Program-made: the position numbers and the translations under genes
Notes under the pieces: generated by a model
What the model was told of the DNA's origin: nothing
Seen by the model: the letters and a program-made list of their open reading frames with translations, nothing else
The model's database searches: none
DNA from: Linnemannia schmuckeri
Lineage: Eukaryota; Mortierellomycota; Mortierellomycetes; Mortierellales; Mortierellaceae
Assembly (NCBI GenBank): GCA_029449235.1
Contig: JANATG010000003.1
Span: 620,001-684,000 of the forward strand
Direction: 5' to 3'
DNA length: 64,000 bases
Shown: positions 1 through 9,958 of the stretch, in pieces
Numbering within the stretch: the first letter of the stretch is position 1
Layout: each line of letters starts with the position of its first letter

Positions 1-34
1 AACTAAACTAACCCAGGAATAACCTTCAGACGCC

Positions 35-2029
35 ATGGCACCACCAAAGCAGAACTGGGAGAAATGTACGTAGGCACTTTCGTCTCGCAGACAACAAGCA
101 ACTTTTATCCCTGGGAGGGCTTTGTCTTCACACTACCGTTTCTTACGCGTCAGAGAGGGCAACAGTGAACTAAGGGATCCAGACGACTCAGACATACATA
201 TCGGAATGGATCGCTAAATTACCCCCGTCACCTTGTTTCTTATATTTTTTAATGATAGACGAAAAGCCCATCGATGACAAGGAGATCGAGAACATTGTTG
301 CCTTGGATGAGGGCGATATCGCTTTGCTCAAGACCTACGTAAGTGGCCCCTTTCTTTATTTTCATCCTTTCGCAGCACCAAACAAGGTCAAATAGCACTG
401 CCTTCCCCGATCTATAACTAACCAAGCGCGCCTGACCTTTCTTACAAACTGCTTATACTGACAACAGGGCCAGGGACCCTATGCCAAGGACTTGAGAAAA
501 CTCGAGAACGACATCAAGGATGCGCAAAAGCGCGTGAATGAAAAGATTGGCGTCAAGGAGTCGGATACAGGATTGGCGCCCCCCAGCTTGTGGGATATTC
601 CAGCAGATAAGCAGCGCATGGGAGAGGAGCAGCCACTTCAGGCAAGTCGATCAACGATACATTCCCTTTATTTCTGACGCGGCGATTTCATTCTCGAAAA
701 ATGGTACTTGGGAAGTGAAAGCAAGGCGAACTGCTGAAGACTAATACTAGTTATTACGACTTTGTTATGGTTATAGGTCGCACGATGCACAAAGATTATT
801 CAGGCGACGGGCGACGAGCCAGCAAAATATGTCATCAACGTCAAGCAGATCGCCAAGTTTGTAGTCGGTTTGGGAGAGAAGGTCTCGCCTACAGATATTG
901 ACGAGGGCATTCGCGTAGGGTAGGTTTTGTCGATCCAGTGCCCCTTATTTGATGCTTGGATTGATCCAATGCAGACCTAAGACTGTAGGAATTGGACATA
1001 TTTGCTAACTGAACATTATTTCTTTATATTTCCTGTGAACACAGAGTGGACCGCACTAAATATCACATTCAGATTCCATTGCCACCCAAGATCGACGCCT
1101 CGGTGACGATGATGCAGGTCGAAGAAAAGCCCGATGTCACCTATAGCGATGTGGGAGGATGCAAAGAACAGATTGAGAAGCTCAGAGAGGTCGTTGAACT
1201 GCCACTGCTCCAGCCTGAGCGGTTCGTCAACCTCGGTATTGACCCTCCCAAGGGTGTGTTGCTCTACGGACCTCCCGGAACCGGAAAGACTCTCTGTGCT
1301 CGTGCTGCTGCCAACCGTACCGACGCCACCTTCATTCGTGTCATTGGATCTGAGCTCGTGCAAAAGTAAGATTCTATGAGGATAGAGTATTGACAGGGCA
1401 TATCGCGCGTTGTCATAGGGCGCCTTTACTGACCATAATGCTCATTATTCACTTCTCATAAAACAAATAGGTACATTGGAGAGGGTGCACGTATGGTTCG
1501 TGAGTTGTTCGAGATGGCCAAGACTAAGAAGGCTTGCATTATTTTCTTTGACGAGGTCGACGCTATTGGAGGAGCCCGTTTCGACGATGGCGCAGGAGGA
1601 GACAACGAGGTCCAGCGTACCATGTTGGAGTTGATCAATCAGCTGGATGGATTTGACTCTCGCGGCAACATCAAGGTCCTGATGGCAACTAACCGACCCG
1701 ACACTCTGGACCCAGCCCTGTTGCGTCCTGGACGTTTGGATCGCAAGGTCGAATTCTCGCTGCCCGATCTGGAGGGTCGTGCCCATATCCTGAAGATTCA
1801 CGCGCGGTCGATGAGTGTTGAACGTGATATCCGATATGAGCTGATTGCGCGTCTCTGCCCCAACAGCACGGGTGCCGAGTTGCGCTCCGTCTGCACAGAG
1901 GCCGGTATGTTTGCAATTCGCGCAAGGAGAAAAGTGGCGACGGAGAAGGACTTTTTGGAGGCCGTCAACAAGGTCATCAAGTCATATGCCAAGTTCAGCA
2001 GTACACCCAAGTACATGACCTATAACTAA
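35..2029 (+). CDS. RPT1: 26S proteasome regulatory ATPase Rpt1 (PSMC2)
   Basis: AAA+ ATPase subunit of the 19S base; unfolds ubiquitinated substrates and threads them into the 20S core, in nucleus and cytosol. Exons 35-65, 259-338, 468-641, 777-919, 1045-1365 and 1471-2029 join in frame to 435 residues, the normal Rpt1 length. Visible: N-terminal MAPPKQNWEKYE-type opening, ESDTGLAPPSLWD, the OB-fold region (KYVINVKQIAKFVVGLGE), Walker A GPPGTGKT, Walker B IIFFDEVDA, arginine-finger region RPGRLDRKVEFSLPD, and a C-terminus YMTYN close to the yeast YMQYN. The paralogue is fixed as Rpt1 by VARCTK and the C-terminal tail. The first exon is only 31 nt. The third intron starts GC (gcaagt at 642) rather than GT; the conserved LQ/VARCTK junction requires it. 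First gene in the window, convergent with COQ5. Confidence 0.97.
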
Positions 2030-2088
2030 GCGGATTAAAAGCTGGAGCAGGGCATGGGAATGGTGCTTTGTATGAACGAGTGTCAAGA

Positions 2089-2094
2089 AATAAA
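2089..2094 (+). terminator. Poly(A) signal of RPT1
   Basis: AATAAA hexamer 60 nt after the RPT1 stop codon, followed by A-rich sequence. Canonical signals are not obligatory in fungi, so the assignment is by position and motif only. Confidence 0.5.
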
Positions 2095-2333
2095 AAAACA
2101 AATCAGATTTTCTCCCTTCCCTCCTTTTCTCCGATATCGATGGTGCCTCCTTGTGTCTCTGCGCGCGCAGCAGCCAAGTTCGGTTATAACTAAAATTTGA
2201 CGAAAAGTCCGGATGCGCTGCAACAGTGGTTTGTATGACAATGAGAATGTGTATTGGTGAGGTGTTGATTTTTTTCGGCTTATTTTTTCTAACTGGTATC
2301 GATGGCTATTCTGTAAGCAACATATGTCCCTCT

Positions 2334-3876
2334 CTACAGCTTGAATCCGGAGTGAATGGCAGCAACGCCAAACGTAAGGTCCTCATAACCCTGGCCCATG
2401 ACGGTAAATCCAGCGTCCTTGATCATCTTTGCAAACTCCTTCTGAGGGGGGAACTTACGGATGGACTCGACGAGGTACTGGTACGAGTCTCTGTCGTTGG
2501 CGACGATCTGACCCATGGTTGGGATCACGTCGAACGAGAACACATCGTACACCCTTTGAGAAGATACCCATTACACGCAAAGAAAAACAAAAAAAAAATA
2601 AAAGGTGTTCATATGTCAGAATTAAGTGTTTTGAGTACTATTTTTCGTACGCGCAAGTCAGCACTAAGATTTTTGGTAGAAACATGAAAGGAAGAAAGTA
2701 GCTTACTTGGAAATGACGGGGTTCTCGACCTTGCTGAATTCGAGGCACATGAACCGTCCACCAGGCTTCAAGACTCTGTAGGCCTCCTTGAGGACGCGGT
2801 CGACGTGAGTGCAGTTACGGATACCGAATGCAATTGTATAGGCGTCCATTGAGTTGTCGGGGATGTGCTCCAAGTTCTCTGCGTTACCTTCCATGAACGA
2901 CACTTGCGAGGCTATTTTGGTTGTTATTTTCAGCATGGGTTAAGGATACGGTAGGGGGTTTAGTCTTTGTTCTTCTTGATCTTGACTTGTTTCTGTAAGT
3001 CGATCCCAAGCTAATATGAACTGAAAGAAGAGGATGTTCGCCGTACTGTTGTGATAGGGGGTCTTGGTGAAGCGCTCCTTGCCGACTTCCAACATGTTAG
3101 GGTTAATATCAAAGACGGTGACCTGGGCAGTGTTGTCTCCATGTGTTTCCTTGCAGTAGTCCAAGAACCGCATTGCAATATCACCTACAATACCATCAAG
3201 CAAGAAAAAAAAAAAGGCGTGAGAAAAATGTGTAGCCTGAAGGGGATCATGAGCCAAAACCACATGATTTTTCTTTGCGTAACCGTTTCCGGAGTGTAAA
3301 GGTTAACATAGATCCGAACGAAAAGTTATCAAACGTACCAGTACCTCCAGCAACGTCCAAGAGCTTGGTTCCAGGGGTAGGGGCCAATGTGCGCATGAAA
3401 TGATCCTTCCAGAGACGGTGGACTCCACCGCTCATCACATCGTTCATAATGTCGTACTTTGTTGCGACGTTGGCGAAAACCTGCTTGACTGAGTACCAGA
3501 TTCGACCAGGGAAAATAATGGATATTTCGTCAGTCAATTGAAAAGTCCGAGATCACAGGTTCGCCTTAGGCAGGTTCAGGTACAATTTTTGAACAGCCTT
3601 CATGTTTATCCCGATCCCGAGAATTAAGCTAAGAAGGGAGGGAGACATACCAAGAGCCTCCTTCATGCTCTCGGGCACGTTCTGGAATCCGAAATGTGTC
3701 TCTGGTTGGCTGCTGCTGCTGCTGCTGCTACTGCTGTTATTGCTGTTGTTGGCGGCGTTGTGTTGGTGGAGGACCTTGGTCAAGGTCGAAAAGCCAGCTG
3801 TCCTGGAGGGCGAGGCCACGTTGACCAAAGTGGCGGCGCGCCTTGAGAGTTGTTGTAATGCTGTCCTGCTGGCCAT
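2334..3876 (-). CDS. COQ5: 2-methoxy-6-polyprenyl-1,4-benzoquinol methylase (Coq5)
   Basis: SAM-dependent C-methyltransferase of ubiquinone biosynthesis, working in the mitochondrial matrix in the CoQ synthome. Exons in transcript order 3876-3651, 3488-3339, 3184-3047, 2911-2707 and 2553-2334 join to 312 residues. The N-terminus (MASRTALQQLSRRAAT) is basic and Ser/Thr-rich, like a mitochondrial presequence, followed by an Asn/Ser run. Family blocks present: VFANVATKYDIMNDVMSGG, HRLWKDHF, SAM motif I LLDVAGGTGDIA, VTVFDINPNML, EGNAENL, IAFGIRNCTHVDRVLKEAYR, and LKPGGRFMCLEFSKV. The C-terminal block (YDVFSFDVIPTMGQIVA, then DSYQYLVESIRKFP) is typical of UbiE/Coq5. Identity is secure. The start is the first in-frame ATG upstream of the presequence. 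Confidence 0.96.
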
Positions 3877-4271
3877 TGTTGGTAATGTGAAATGAATGAG
3901 TGTGTGAGCAAGAACAAAAGAAGAAGAGGAGAAACTAGTCGCGTCAAAGTAGTTGTATGCAAGGGTTTCCCGGGAAGGGTCGAAAGGTGCGTGGCCGGAT
4001 ATGAAAAAGCCACAGCGAACAACAAGTTGAACGATGGTGTGACTGTCAATTGATGAACGACTTCAACCTATTCACCTATTCCAAGCAATTTGGCAACAAT
4101 TAACAGAGCAGCAGCAACACGTCCACACGATAGTCAATAGTATGAATGATAGTTGAAAAATATGCAAGAGTTGTAATGGAAAAAAGACAATAGTACAAAA
4201 GGAATGGAGCAAACTGAAAATGGTAAGGGGGAATCTAAAATGCGGGTGCTGTTTCTCTTGACGTCCTTCGT
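3877..4271. other. Spacer between the GNL3-domain gene (3' side) and COQ5 (5' side)
   Basis: About 395 nt containing the COQ5 promoter and 5' UTR and the 3' UTR of the upstream minus-strand gene. On the minus strand it is C/T-rich near COQ5. No ORF or RNA gene supported. Confidence 0.6.
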
Positions 4272-5152
4272 TTACTCGTCATCCTCCTCGTCCTCCTCGT
4301 CATCCTCGGCGCTAGCAAAGTGCTCAGCAAAGTTATAAGGAGCATCCTCAATCTCTTCCTCAGCCTTCTGTTTCTTGCCGCCAGCCTTCTTTGAAGCCGC
4401 TGCAGTCTTGGTCTTCTTTGTTGCCGCTGTAGTTGTTGTTGATGCCTTGTCGGCCTTACGCTGAGCAGCCTTGGAAAGAACCAAAGTAGGTGCCTCCTCA
4501 TCGTCCTCCTCCACTGCGGCAGCCTTCCTCTTCTTGTCCTTCTTCTCTACTGATGCTGGTGCCTCTGACTCTGTAGGGTTGGTATTTCTGGCCTTGTTGG
4601 CCTTGCGGGCCTTCTCGGCAGCCTTACGACGAGCCTCCTTGGCCTTGTCCTTTGCCTCCTGCTCCTTCATCTTTTGGTCAGCGATCTGCTGAAGAATCTG
4701 CTCCTTGAAGGGGAAGTTGTTGGGAATACCGGGGTCCTTCTTGTTCTCTATTTTATCGATTGAATGTTCAAGTGAGGACATAATGGGTTAGAAGTGGAAG
4801 CTCTAATATCAAGTGTTCCTGGTACCATAGCATAAACCAGAATAAAGTGGAAAGCTGGAGTCGAAGAGACGGTAGGAGGGGGATACATACTGTGGTGAGC
4901 GTTGGGGTTGGACTTGGCATCCTTGCGGAGCTTGCGGTGATGGTCCTTCACACGCTTCTCAATCTTGTACCTGTGGTTAGCAGGGATTCTCTTGGAGGTG
5001 ATTTCTATTACGAGAGGGCAGAGTAATGGTTCCTTAGTTAACAAACAAGCGTCATGGCACAAGGATGTATTCCTTGTTCGCTAAAATAGTATTCCCATTA
5101 CTGCTTGTCGAATAGGTTATATGTAGCCAAGGCACTCACTTCTGCGGGGCAT
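4272..5152 (-). CDS. GNL3/Grn1 N-terminal-domain protein lacking a GTPase domain
   Basis: Exons 5152-5140 (13 nt), 5004-4891 and 4747-4272 join to 200 residues starting MPRRKITSKRIPANHRYK. Residues 1 to about 70 match the basic N-terminal domain of nucleostemin/GNL3/Grn1 proteins: RYKIEKRVKDHHRKLRKDAK, then KNKKDPGIPNNFPFKEQIL. Next comes a long Lys/Ala/Glu-rich coiled-coil-like stretch (QKMKEQEAKDKAKEARRKA), a Lys/Thr-rich linker, and an acidic tail after APYNFAEHFA. In full GNL3 proteins this domain is followed by a circularly permuted MMR_HSR1 GTPase domain of several hundred residues; none of its G motifs is present, and there is no room for it because the stop is followed by COQ5. Family knowledge suggests nucleolar, ribosome-biogenesis-related binding; the actual role is unknown. 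The start is fixed by a 13-nt first exon with a strong GTGAGT donor and conserved frame. Confidence 0.8.
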
Positions 5153-5298
5153 GGCGATGTATTATGTGGTGGTGAGTGTGAGTGGAGGACTGATGGTAAC
5201 CAAGCACTCACTCGAAGGTGTTTACATCAACCACAGAAAAAAAAAAAAGAAAAAATCCAAACAGTGAAATGGACTGCTAAAAATACACGTGATTTATT

Positions 5299-7017
5299 TT
5301 ACTTCCTGCGAGAGCTATTCGAACTAGATCTTGAACGAGAACTTGTAGAAGAACGAGAGAAAGGGATCCAGTCTCTGGGGGCACGGAGTGCATCCATAAG
5401 CTTGCCGTGGGCCTGCACATTAGGCTCATGCATGTACTCCCACCGCGCCGTCAACGGCATCGTCATCAAAATACTCTCCGTCCTCGCCCCGGGGGTCAGC
5501 AACCCAAATTTAGTGCCACGATCATACACAAGGTTGAACTCGACATATCGTCCGCGACGAAGCTGCTGCCAGTGCCTGTCCTCATCCGTAAAGGGCAAGT
5601 CCTTGCGCTTCTCCATAATCGGGATATACTGCTTTAAGAAGGCGTGACCACAGCTCTGGACAAACCCAAACAACTCTTCGGGCGACTTGTTGTCGAGGTC
5701 GTCAAAAAAGATGCCACCGATCCCGCGGTGTTCTTGACGGTGGGGGATGTAAAAGTACTCATCGCACCACTTCTTGAAATCTGGGTAATACCGAGGATCG
5801 TGCTTGTCGCAGGCTTCCTTAATCACCTCGTGGAAATGAACTGCATCCTCCTCATAGAGGATCGCGGGCGTCAAATCAGATCCACCACCGAACCACCACG
5901 AGACTGGCTTGCCGTCCTCGCCCTGAGCTCCGAGCTCAAAGTACCGGTAGTTGAAATGGACTGTGGGCGCGTTGGGATTGTTGGGGTGGATAACGGAGGA
6001 GATGCCCGTGACAAAGAAGGGCATGGGTTCCTTGGTGTCGGCAATGTTGGGATGCTTGGCGCGCATCTGAGCAATGGCCGCTGGGGGGAGCATACCATAG
6101 ACGACCGAGACCGCGACGCCGGCCTTCTCAAAGACAGCGCCTTCCTGCATCACCATCGAGATACCGTCTCCACCCTCTGGCCGTGTCCACCGGTCAACCT
6201 TGAACTTGGCTTTACCATCGAGTTTCTCCAACTCGGATGTGATCTCCATTTGTAGCCTCTTGACAAATTCCTCCATGCGGAGTCGCATGGGCGAATCCTC
6301 TGTCAATCCATCCAGCTTCTATATCGACCAATGAGGATACAAAAGTTCACAATGTCAATAAGAAGGCGTCTTGTTGACCACTGTAACTGCAAGGAACGAC
6401 GTATGAGTTGTCACTGGATATATCAATATAACTCACTTACACGTTGCTTATCTTCCTCGGCTGTGCTTTCTGGTGTCTTGGGAACCTTCTTTGACCCCTC
6501 GCACTCGGCTTGTGCCTATTTCGGATTCAAGGCACAGAAGGGTACGCATGTCAGTCCCCTTTCTTGGTCTTCTGCATTTGCCCAAAAAATCATTTTCTCT
6601 ACGCTAGACTGAATGATTAAGAGGGAAGATCGCTTACGCCAGTAGTTTGGCTCCAGAATGCAACGGCAGCAGTGACGGCAACAGTTCCGAGGACCTTGGG
6701 TGGGACAATCGAAGTCGGTGACCTTGTCGGAAGGTTCTTGGAGACGGTTGTGTATGAGCGGTTAGGGAAGCCTGTCAATTGACTATCAGGAGGTGGAGGG
6801 AGCGATAAGCCAACAAAAAAAAAAAAAAGGGTTGTCAGAAGATTGTGCTGTGTCCACTACACTTTATCTACATCATTGGTCCGATATGACGAACAAACAA
6901 AGTACAAAAAAAAAAGGGGGGGGGGGGGGGGGGGGGAAGGGGAAACACTTACGCTTTGACGGGCGCAATGACTTTGGAGAGTGTTCGTGCTGTGTTTGTT
7001 CGTGCAAAAAAGGCCAT
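5299..7017 (-). CDS. HEM13: Oxygen-dependent coproporphyrinogen III oxidase
   Basis: Converts coproporphyrinogen III to protoporphyrinogen IX in haem synthesis. Exons 7017-6953, 6782-6638, 6515-6441 and 6318-5299 join to 434 residues. The catalytic body is unmistakable: WTRPEGGDGISMVMQEGAVF, AVSVVYGMLP, GISSVIHPNNPNAPTVHFNY, YFELGAQGEDGKPVSWWFGG, GSDLTPAILYEEDAVHFH, PHRQEHRGIGGIFFDDLD, GRYVEFNLVYDRGTKFGLL, MTMPLTARWEYMHEPN. Residues 1 to about 75 are Arg/Ser/Thr-rich with no acids early on, then a hydrophobic stretch (VLGTVAVTAAVAFW). This looks like a mitochondrial presequence with a membrane segment, more like the animal intermembrane-space enzyme than the cytosolic yeast Hem13. The C-terminus ends in an Arg/Ser tract not typical of the family. 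An AATAAA on the minus strand directly follows the stop codon. Intron 1 contains a 21-nt homopolymer G on the plus strand. Confidence 0.96.
6916..6936. repeat. Poly(G) homopolymer inside HEM13 intron 1
   Basis: Twenty-one consecutive G on the plus strand, so poly(C) in the HEM13 pre-mRNA, with a run of A on its left. It sits about 11 nt inside the donor end of HEM13 intron 1 (donor at 6952). The exact length could be a sequencing or assembly artefact, as is usual for such runs. Confidence 0.85.
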
Positions 7018-7667
7018 AACTTGCTGTCTGTTGATGCTTTGTTGATCGTTAAATGGATGTTCGTTAAAGTTGTTGTTTGGAAAAGTGTGTAAGGAAGGCA
7101 AGGCGGACTGGACTTTTTTTGTTCTGTTTTATTGGGCACAATTGGTGTCTTTATATAAACGTCTCTTTGCTTTAAAAAGATGTATCAAAGGGGTCCATCC
7201 GAGAATCGGGTCTAAGAGAGTCAAGTCCAGAGAGACTATCAGACAAACAAGATGACCAAGCCGAGAGAAGGAAAGAGAGCAAAAAAAGAGAAAGGGAGAG
7301 ACTGCACGCCATGAACAGGTGGTGTGAGTGAGTGTGGGCGTGTGTGTATGTGGGTTAAATGTGTGGTGGGTTGCAGTGCATACAAGACAAAGACCAAGAA
7401 AAAGAAAAAGAGGGCTCAGAGATCAGAGAGGGGTCCTGATTTCCATACAGGGATTGACCTCCGAGACATTTTTTTGGGTAAATAGGGCGGGAAGGGAAAA
7501 CAAAGTCTAACGGATGTCATGGATGTGGGTCGATATGCTATGTGGATGCTTTATTCTACTTATTCAATTGCTCGTTTCGTTTCTTTTTTGTCAGCATAAA
7601 CAAGCAAAGGCATAGAACGTGCTCAAGTTTGTGTATGTACATGGATGGTATGGAACCTGAGACCAAT
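7018..7667. other. Spacer with HEM13 promoter and 3' UTR of the glycosyltransferase gene
   Basis: About 650 nt. G/A-rich with GTGTGTGTATGTGGG-type short repeats at about 7330-7360. No conserved protein or RNA gene seen on either strand. Confidence 0.6.
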
Positions 7668-9260
7668 CTATCCGAGGGTGCCGAAGGACGCGATCTTATC
7701 CCACGGCGTGATCGCATCGTCCATCCTCGAGCAATCAGGCAATCGAATTCCCTGAAAGACCGGCGGCAGTGTTGATAGCAGTGACGAATTGAGTCCTCCT
7801 CCTTCTGTTTCGCTTCCGGCGCGTGATGATGACGACCGGTGGTTTTCTCGGTACAGTGCCCATTCGACCTTATTGGGCATCAATACGGCTGATCGTCGAC
7901 CCGAGGCTCCCTTCCGGAAGAGCGCCAACTTGCTGAAGCTAGACGAGGTAATGATCTGGTAGTCTGTCTCCGAGAAGAGATAACTGCTCAACATATTCGA
8001 ATCCTCATCGTATGCAGAAATGGGCGCAGTCGGGTCAAAAGGAGAGTAGGCCTCTTCTCCTGCTGCTCTCTTCTTCAGAGTCTTCTCAAGATGGAGCTGT
8101 TGCTGTTGCTGAGGGGTCGGGGGGAAAATTAGGTTGAGCTTGTCGCCGTACTCTTTCTGAATCTTGTTCCGGATCTGGATCGAGTCTGTAAAGATCACAT
8201 ACAGGACACGCTCGTCCGGGTTCCTGTTGCGGAACCTGATCTCCCTCGATAGGTTCTGGGCACATGGCATCGAGTGCTCGTACTCCCTCAGCGTAAACCG
8301 GCGGTCTGCATCGCCCGAGGGAAGATGGATGCCAATGGTGGTCACGCCAGGTGTCTTGAATACTGCGCGGTATTGATGAATAAGTTCCTGCGTCGTCCAT
8401 GTGGGCCGAAACAGAAACGACAGGATGCACTCATAAGCATTGTGCTGATGTAAACCCATACTCTCGAGTCGATCGCTGAAGGATGTATCCGTCATGATCC
8501 TTTGCACAAGTCCTCGGTTTGTATGGATCCTGACTTGAGGCGTGACGACCAGTTGGTCGTGCATCTTGCGTGCAGATTGGTGTCCGGACCGTGTCCTTGT
8601 TTTGGTGTCGAGATATGTGCTCAGTGACCGGATGCCGAACACCAAATCTAGATCCTCCGCTTCCCAGTTTGACATTGAGAGCGACAATGGCCGTTGTTCC
8701 TGTTGCTGTTCATCGCGACTTTCTCCCTCGATCTTGACATCCGTGGTAGCAGAAGGCGCTTGTAGATTCAAGAAGGGCGTCCTGAAAACAGAGAACAAAG
8801 GATACTCCTCCCAATCGACAAAGAACTCCCTATCTGTCAACAGACTGACCATGAACAAGCTAGCGGCCGACATCAATCGATCTGAGATCTGTCCACAGTT
8901 CTCGCCCTTGGCACATGAATGAACAATGAATCGCCCCTGCTGTTGCTGCTGTTGTTTGGTCCTGAGGTAGTGCACAGGCCAGCTGCCACACTTTGCGGAG
9001 TCGTATTCATCGCGTTGGCCGAGACGGAGGTTGTAGCTGATATGTCGTCGTTCGATTTCAAACCGGTCCTTGAGTGGCAGTTTCCGGATGAACTTTGTCA
9101 ATGACTCGTCTGCGTCGCGAGGGAGGATCCTGGCCTTGGAGGAGGAGCGATGGTGGTGAGAGGGCTTTTTGCTGGAGTGACTGAGGAGCCATATGGAGAT
9201 GAAGTAGAAAAGGCCGAGGACTATCAGTAGGTGTTTCATTTGTGTCCGGAACCGCACCAT
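7668..9260 (-). CDS. Type II membrane protein, fucosyltransferase-like glycosyltransferase
   Basis: A single-exon gene of 530 residues. An N-terminal signal anchor (HLLIVLGLFYFISIWLL, about residues 9-25) with short basic flanks is followed by a Ser/His/Lys-rich stem, the layout of Golgi glycosyltransferases. The lumenal domain contains CGQISDRLMSAASLFMVSLL followed by TDREFFVDWEEYPLF. This resembles the donor-binding entry motif of GT-B fucosyltransferases (GLGNRxLxLxSAFLxALLTxR with VDW). Further on, TTIGIHLPSGDADRRF replaces the usual Ile-Arg motif and VLYVIFTDSIQIRNKI is typical of the C-terminal Rossmann half. Several poly-Gln runs interrupt the domain. The start is the first ATG: the frame stays open upstream through a poly(T) tract but without ATG. 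The family call (GT37-like or related) is moderately sure; donor and acceptor cannot be told. Confidence 0.7.
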   Translation of the reverse strand: MVRFRTQMKHLLIVLGLFYFISIWLLSHSSKKPSHHHRSSSKARILPRDADESLTKFIRKLPLKDRFEIERRHISYNLRLGQRDEYDSAKCGSWPVHYLRTKQQQQQQGRFIVHSCAKGENCGQISDRLMSAASLFMVSLLTDREFFVDWEEYPLFSVFRTPFLNLQAPSATTDVKIEGESRDEQQQEQRPLSLSMSNWEAEDLDLVFGIRSLSTYLDTKTRTRSGHQSARKMHDQLVVTPQVRIHTNRGLVQRIMTDTSFSDRLESMGLHQHNAYECILSFLFRPTWTTQELIHQYRAVFKTPGVTTIGIHLPSGDADRRFTLREYEHSMPCAQNLSREIRFRNRNPDERVLYVIFTDSIQIRNKIQKEYGDKLNLIFPPTPQQQQQLHLEKTLKKRAAGEEAYSPFDPTAPISAYDEDSNMLSSYLFSETDYQIITSSSFSKLALFRKGASGRRSAVLMPNKVEWALYRENHRSSSSRAGSETEGGGLNSSLLSTLPPVFQGIRLPDCSRMDDAITPWDKIASFGTLG

Positions 9261-9958
9261 GGTGGAGATAATGAAGCAATACGAGTGATCTAAATGGAGA
9301 GGAGATTGGGAAGAGAACGCAAGAACGAGAGGAAAACAAAAAAAAAAAAAAAAAAAAAAGAAAAGGCTGTGAGTGAAGAAGAGAAGGTAAAGTGCCAGGG
9401 AGAGTAAGTAGAAGGGAAAGGAGAGCAAGAAGAAAGTGAAAAGAGCGAGCGAGGAAAAGACAAAAAAGGGTGAACTGGGGGGTTGGTGGGTAGGGGTGAG
9501 AGTGAAGCTTGAGGCGGGAATGCGTGGATCTAAGCAGTGGCTGAAAGATCTGACAGGCTAATTTTCACTGCCACTAAACTAATCTTTGGCTGAGAGTCAA
9601 AAGGTCAACTACCCTTCTCTTCATTCTTTTTTTTCTTTTCTTTAACGTGAAAAGGACCAGCCACTTCGACACAGCCGCCTGGGAATCAACGATTCAGGAG
9701 ACAAGCGACAGACACATCAGCGCAAGTGGCAGTCGAGAATAGAATACAACATACAGGTAACACTCGCGCAGCCAGAGAAGAACATTCGATCCATGCCGCA
9801 TTCGTCCCTCTCTCTCTTTGATTTCAATTATTGACATCAGGTGCCCGCTTCTCATCCTCAAACTTGTTAGGATCAATTGGAAACAAGAACAGGTCAAAAC
9901 AAAACCCAACTCACAACAGATAACTCGACACTCGTCGCAGCACATACAGCACACAACA
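9261..9958. promoter_or_regulatory. Divergent promoter region, glycosyltransferase and CLP1
   Basis: About 700 nt between the starts of two divergent genes. It holds a 21-nt A run at about 9339-9359, then A/G-rich sequence on the left half (C/T-rich for the minus-strand gene) and a CT-rich tract near 9800 before CLP1. No TATA box that I would defend. Confidence 0.45.

Noticed and set aside
5105..6255. Plus-strand frames of 180 and 203 residues across HEM13
   Set aside because: Complementary-strand artefacts of the coproporphyrinogen oxidase exon.
9261..9428. 56-residue N-terminal extension of the glycosyltransferase
   Set aside because: The frame is open but contains no ATG and is largely translated from a poly(T) tract; the first ATG at 9260 gives a proper signal anchor.
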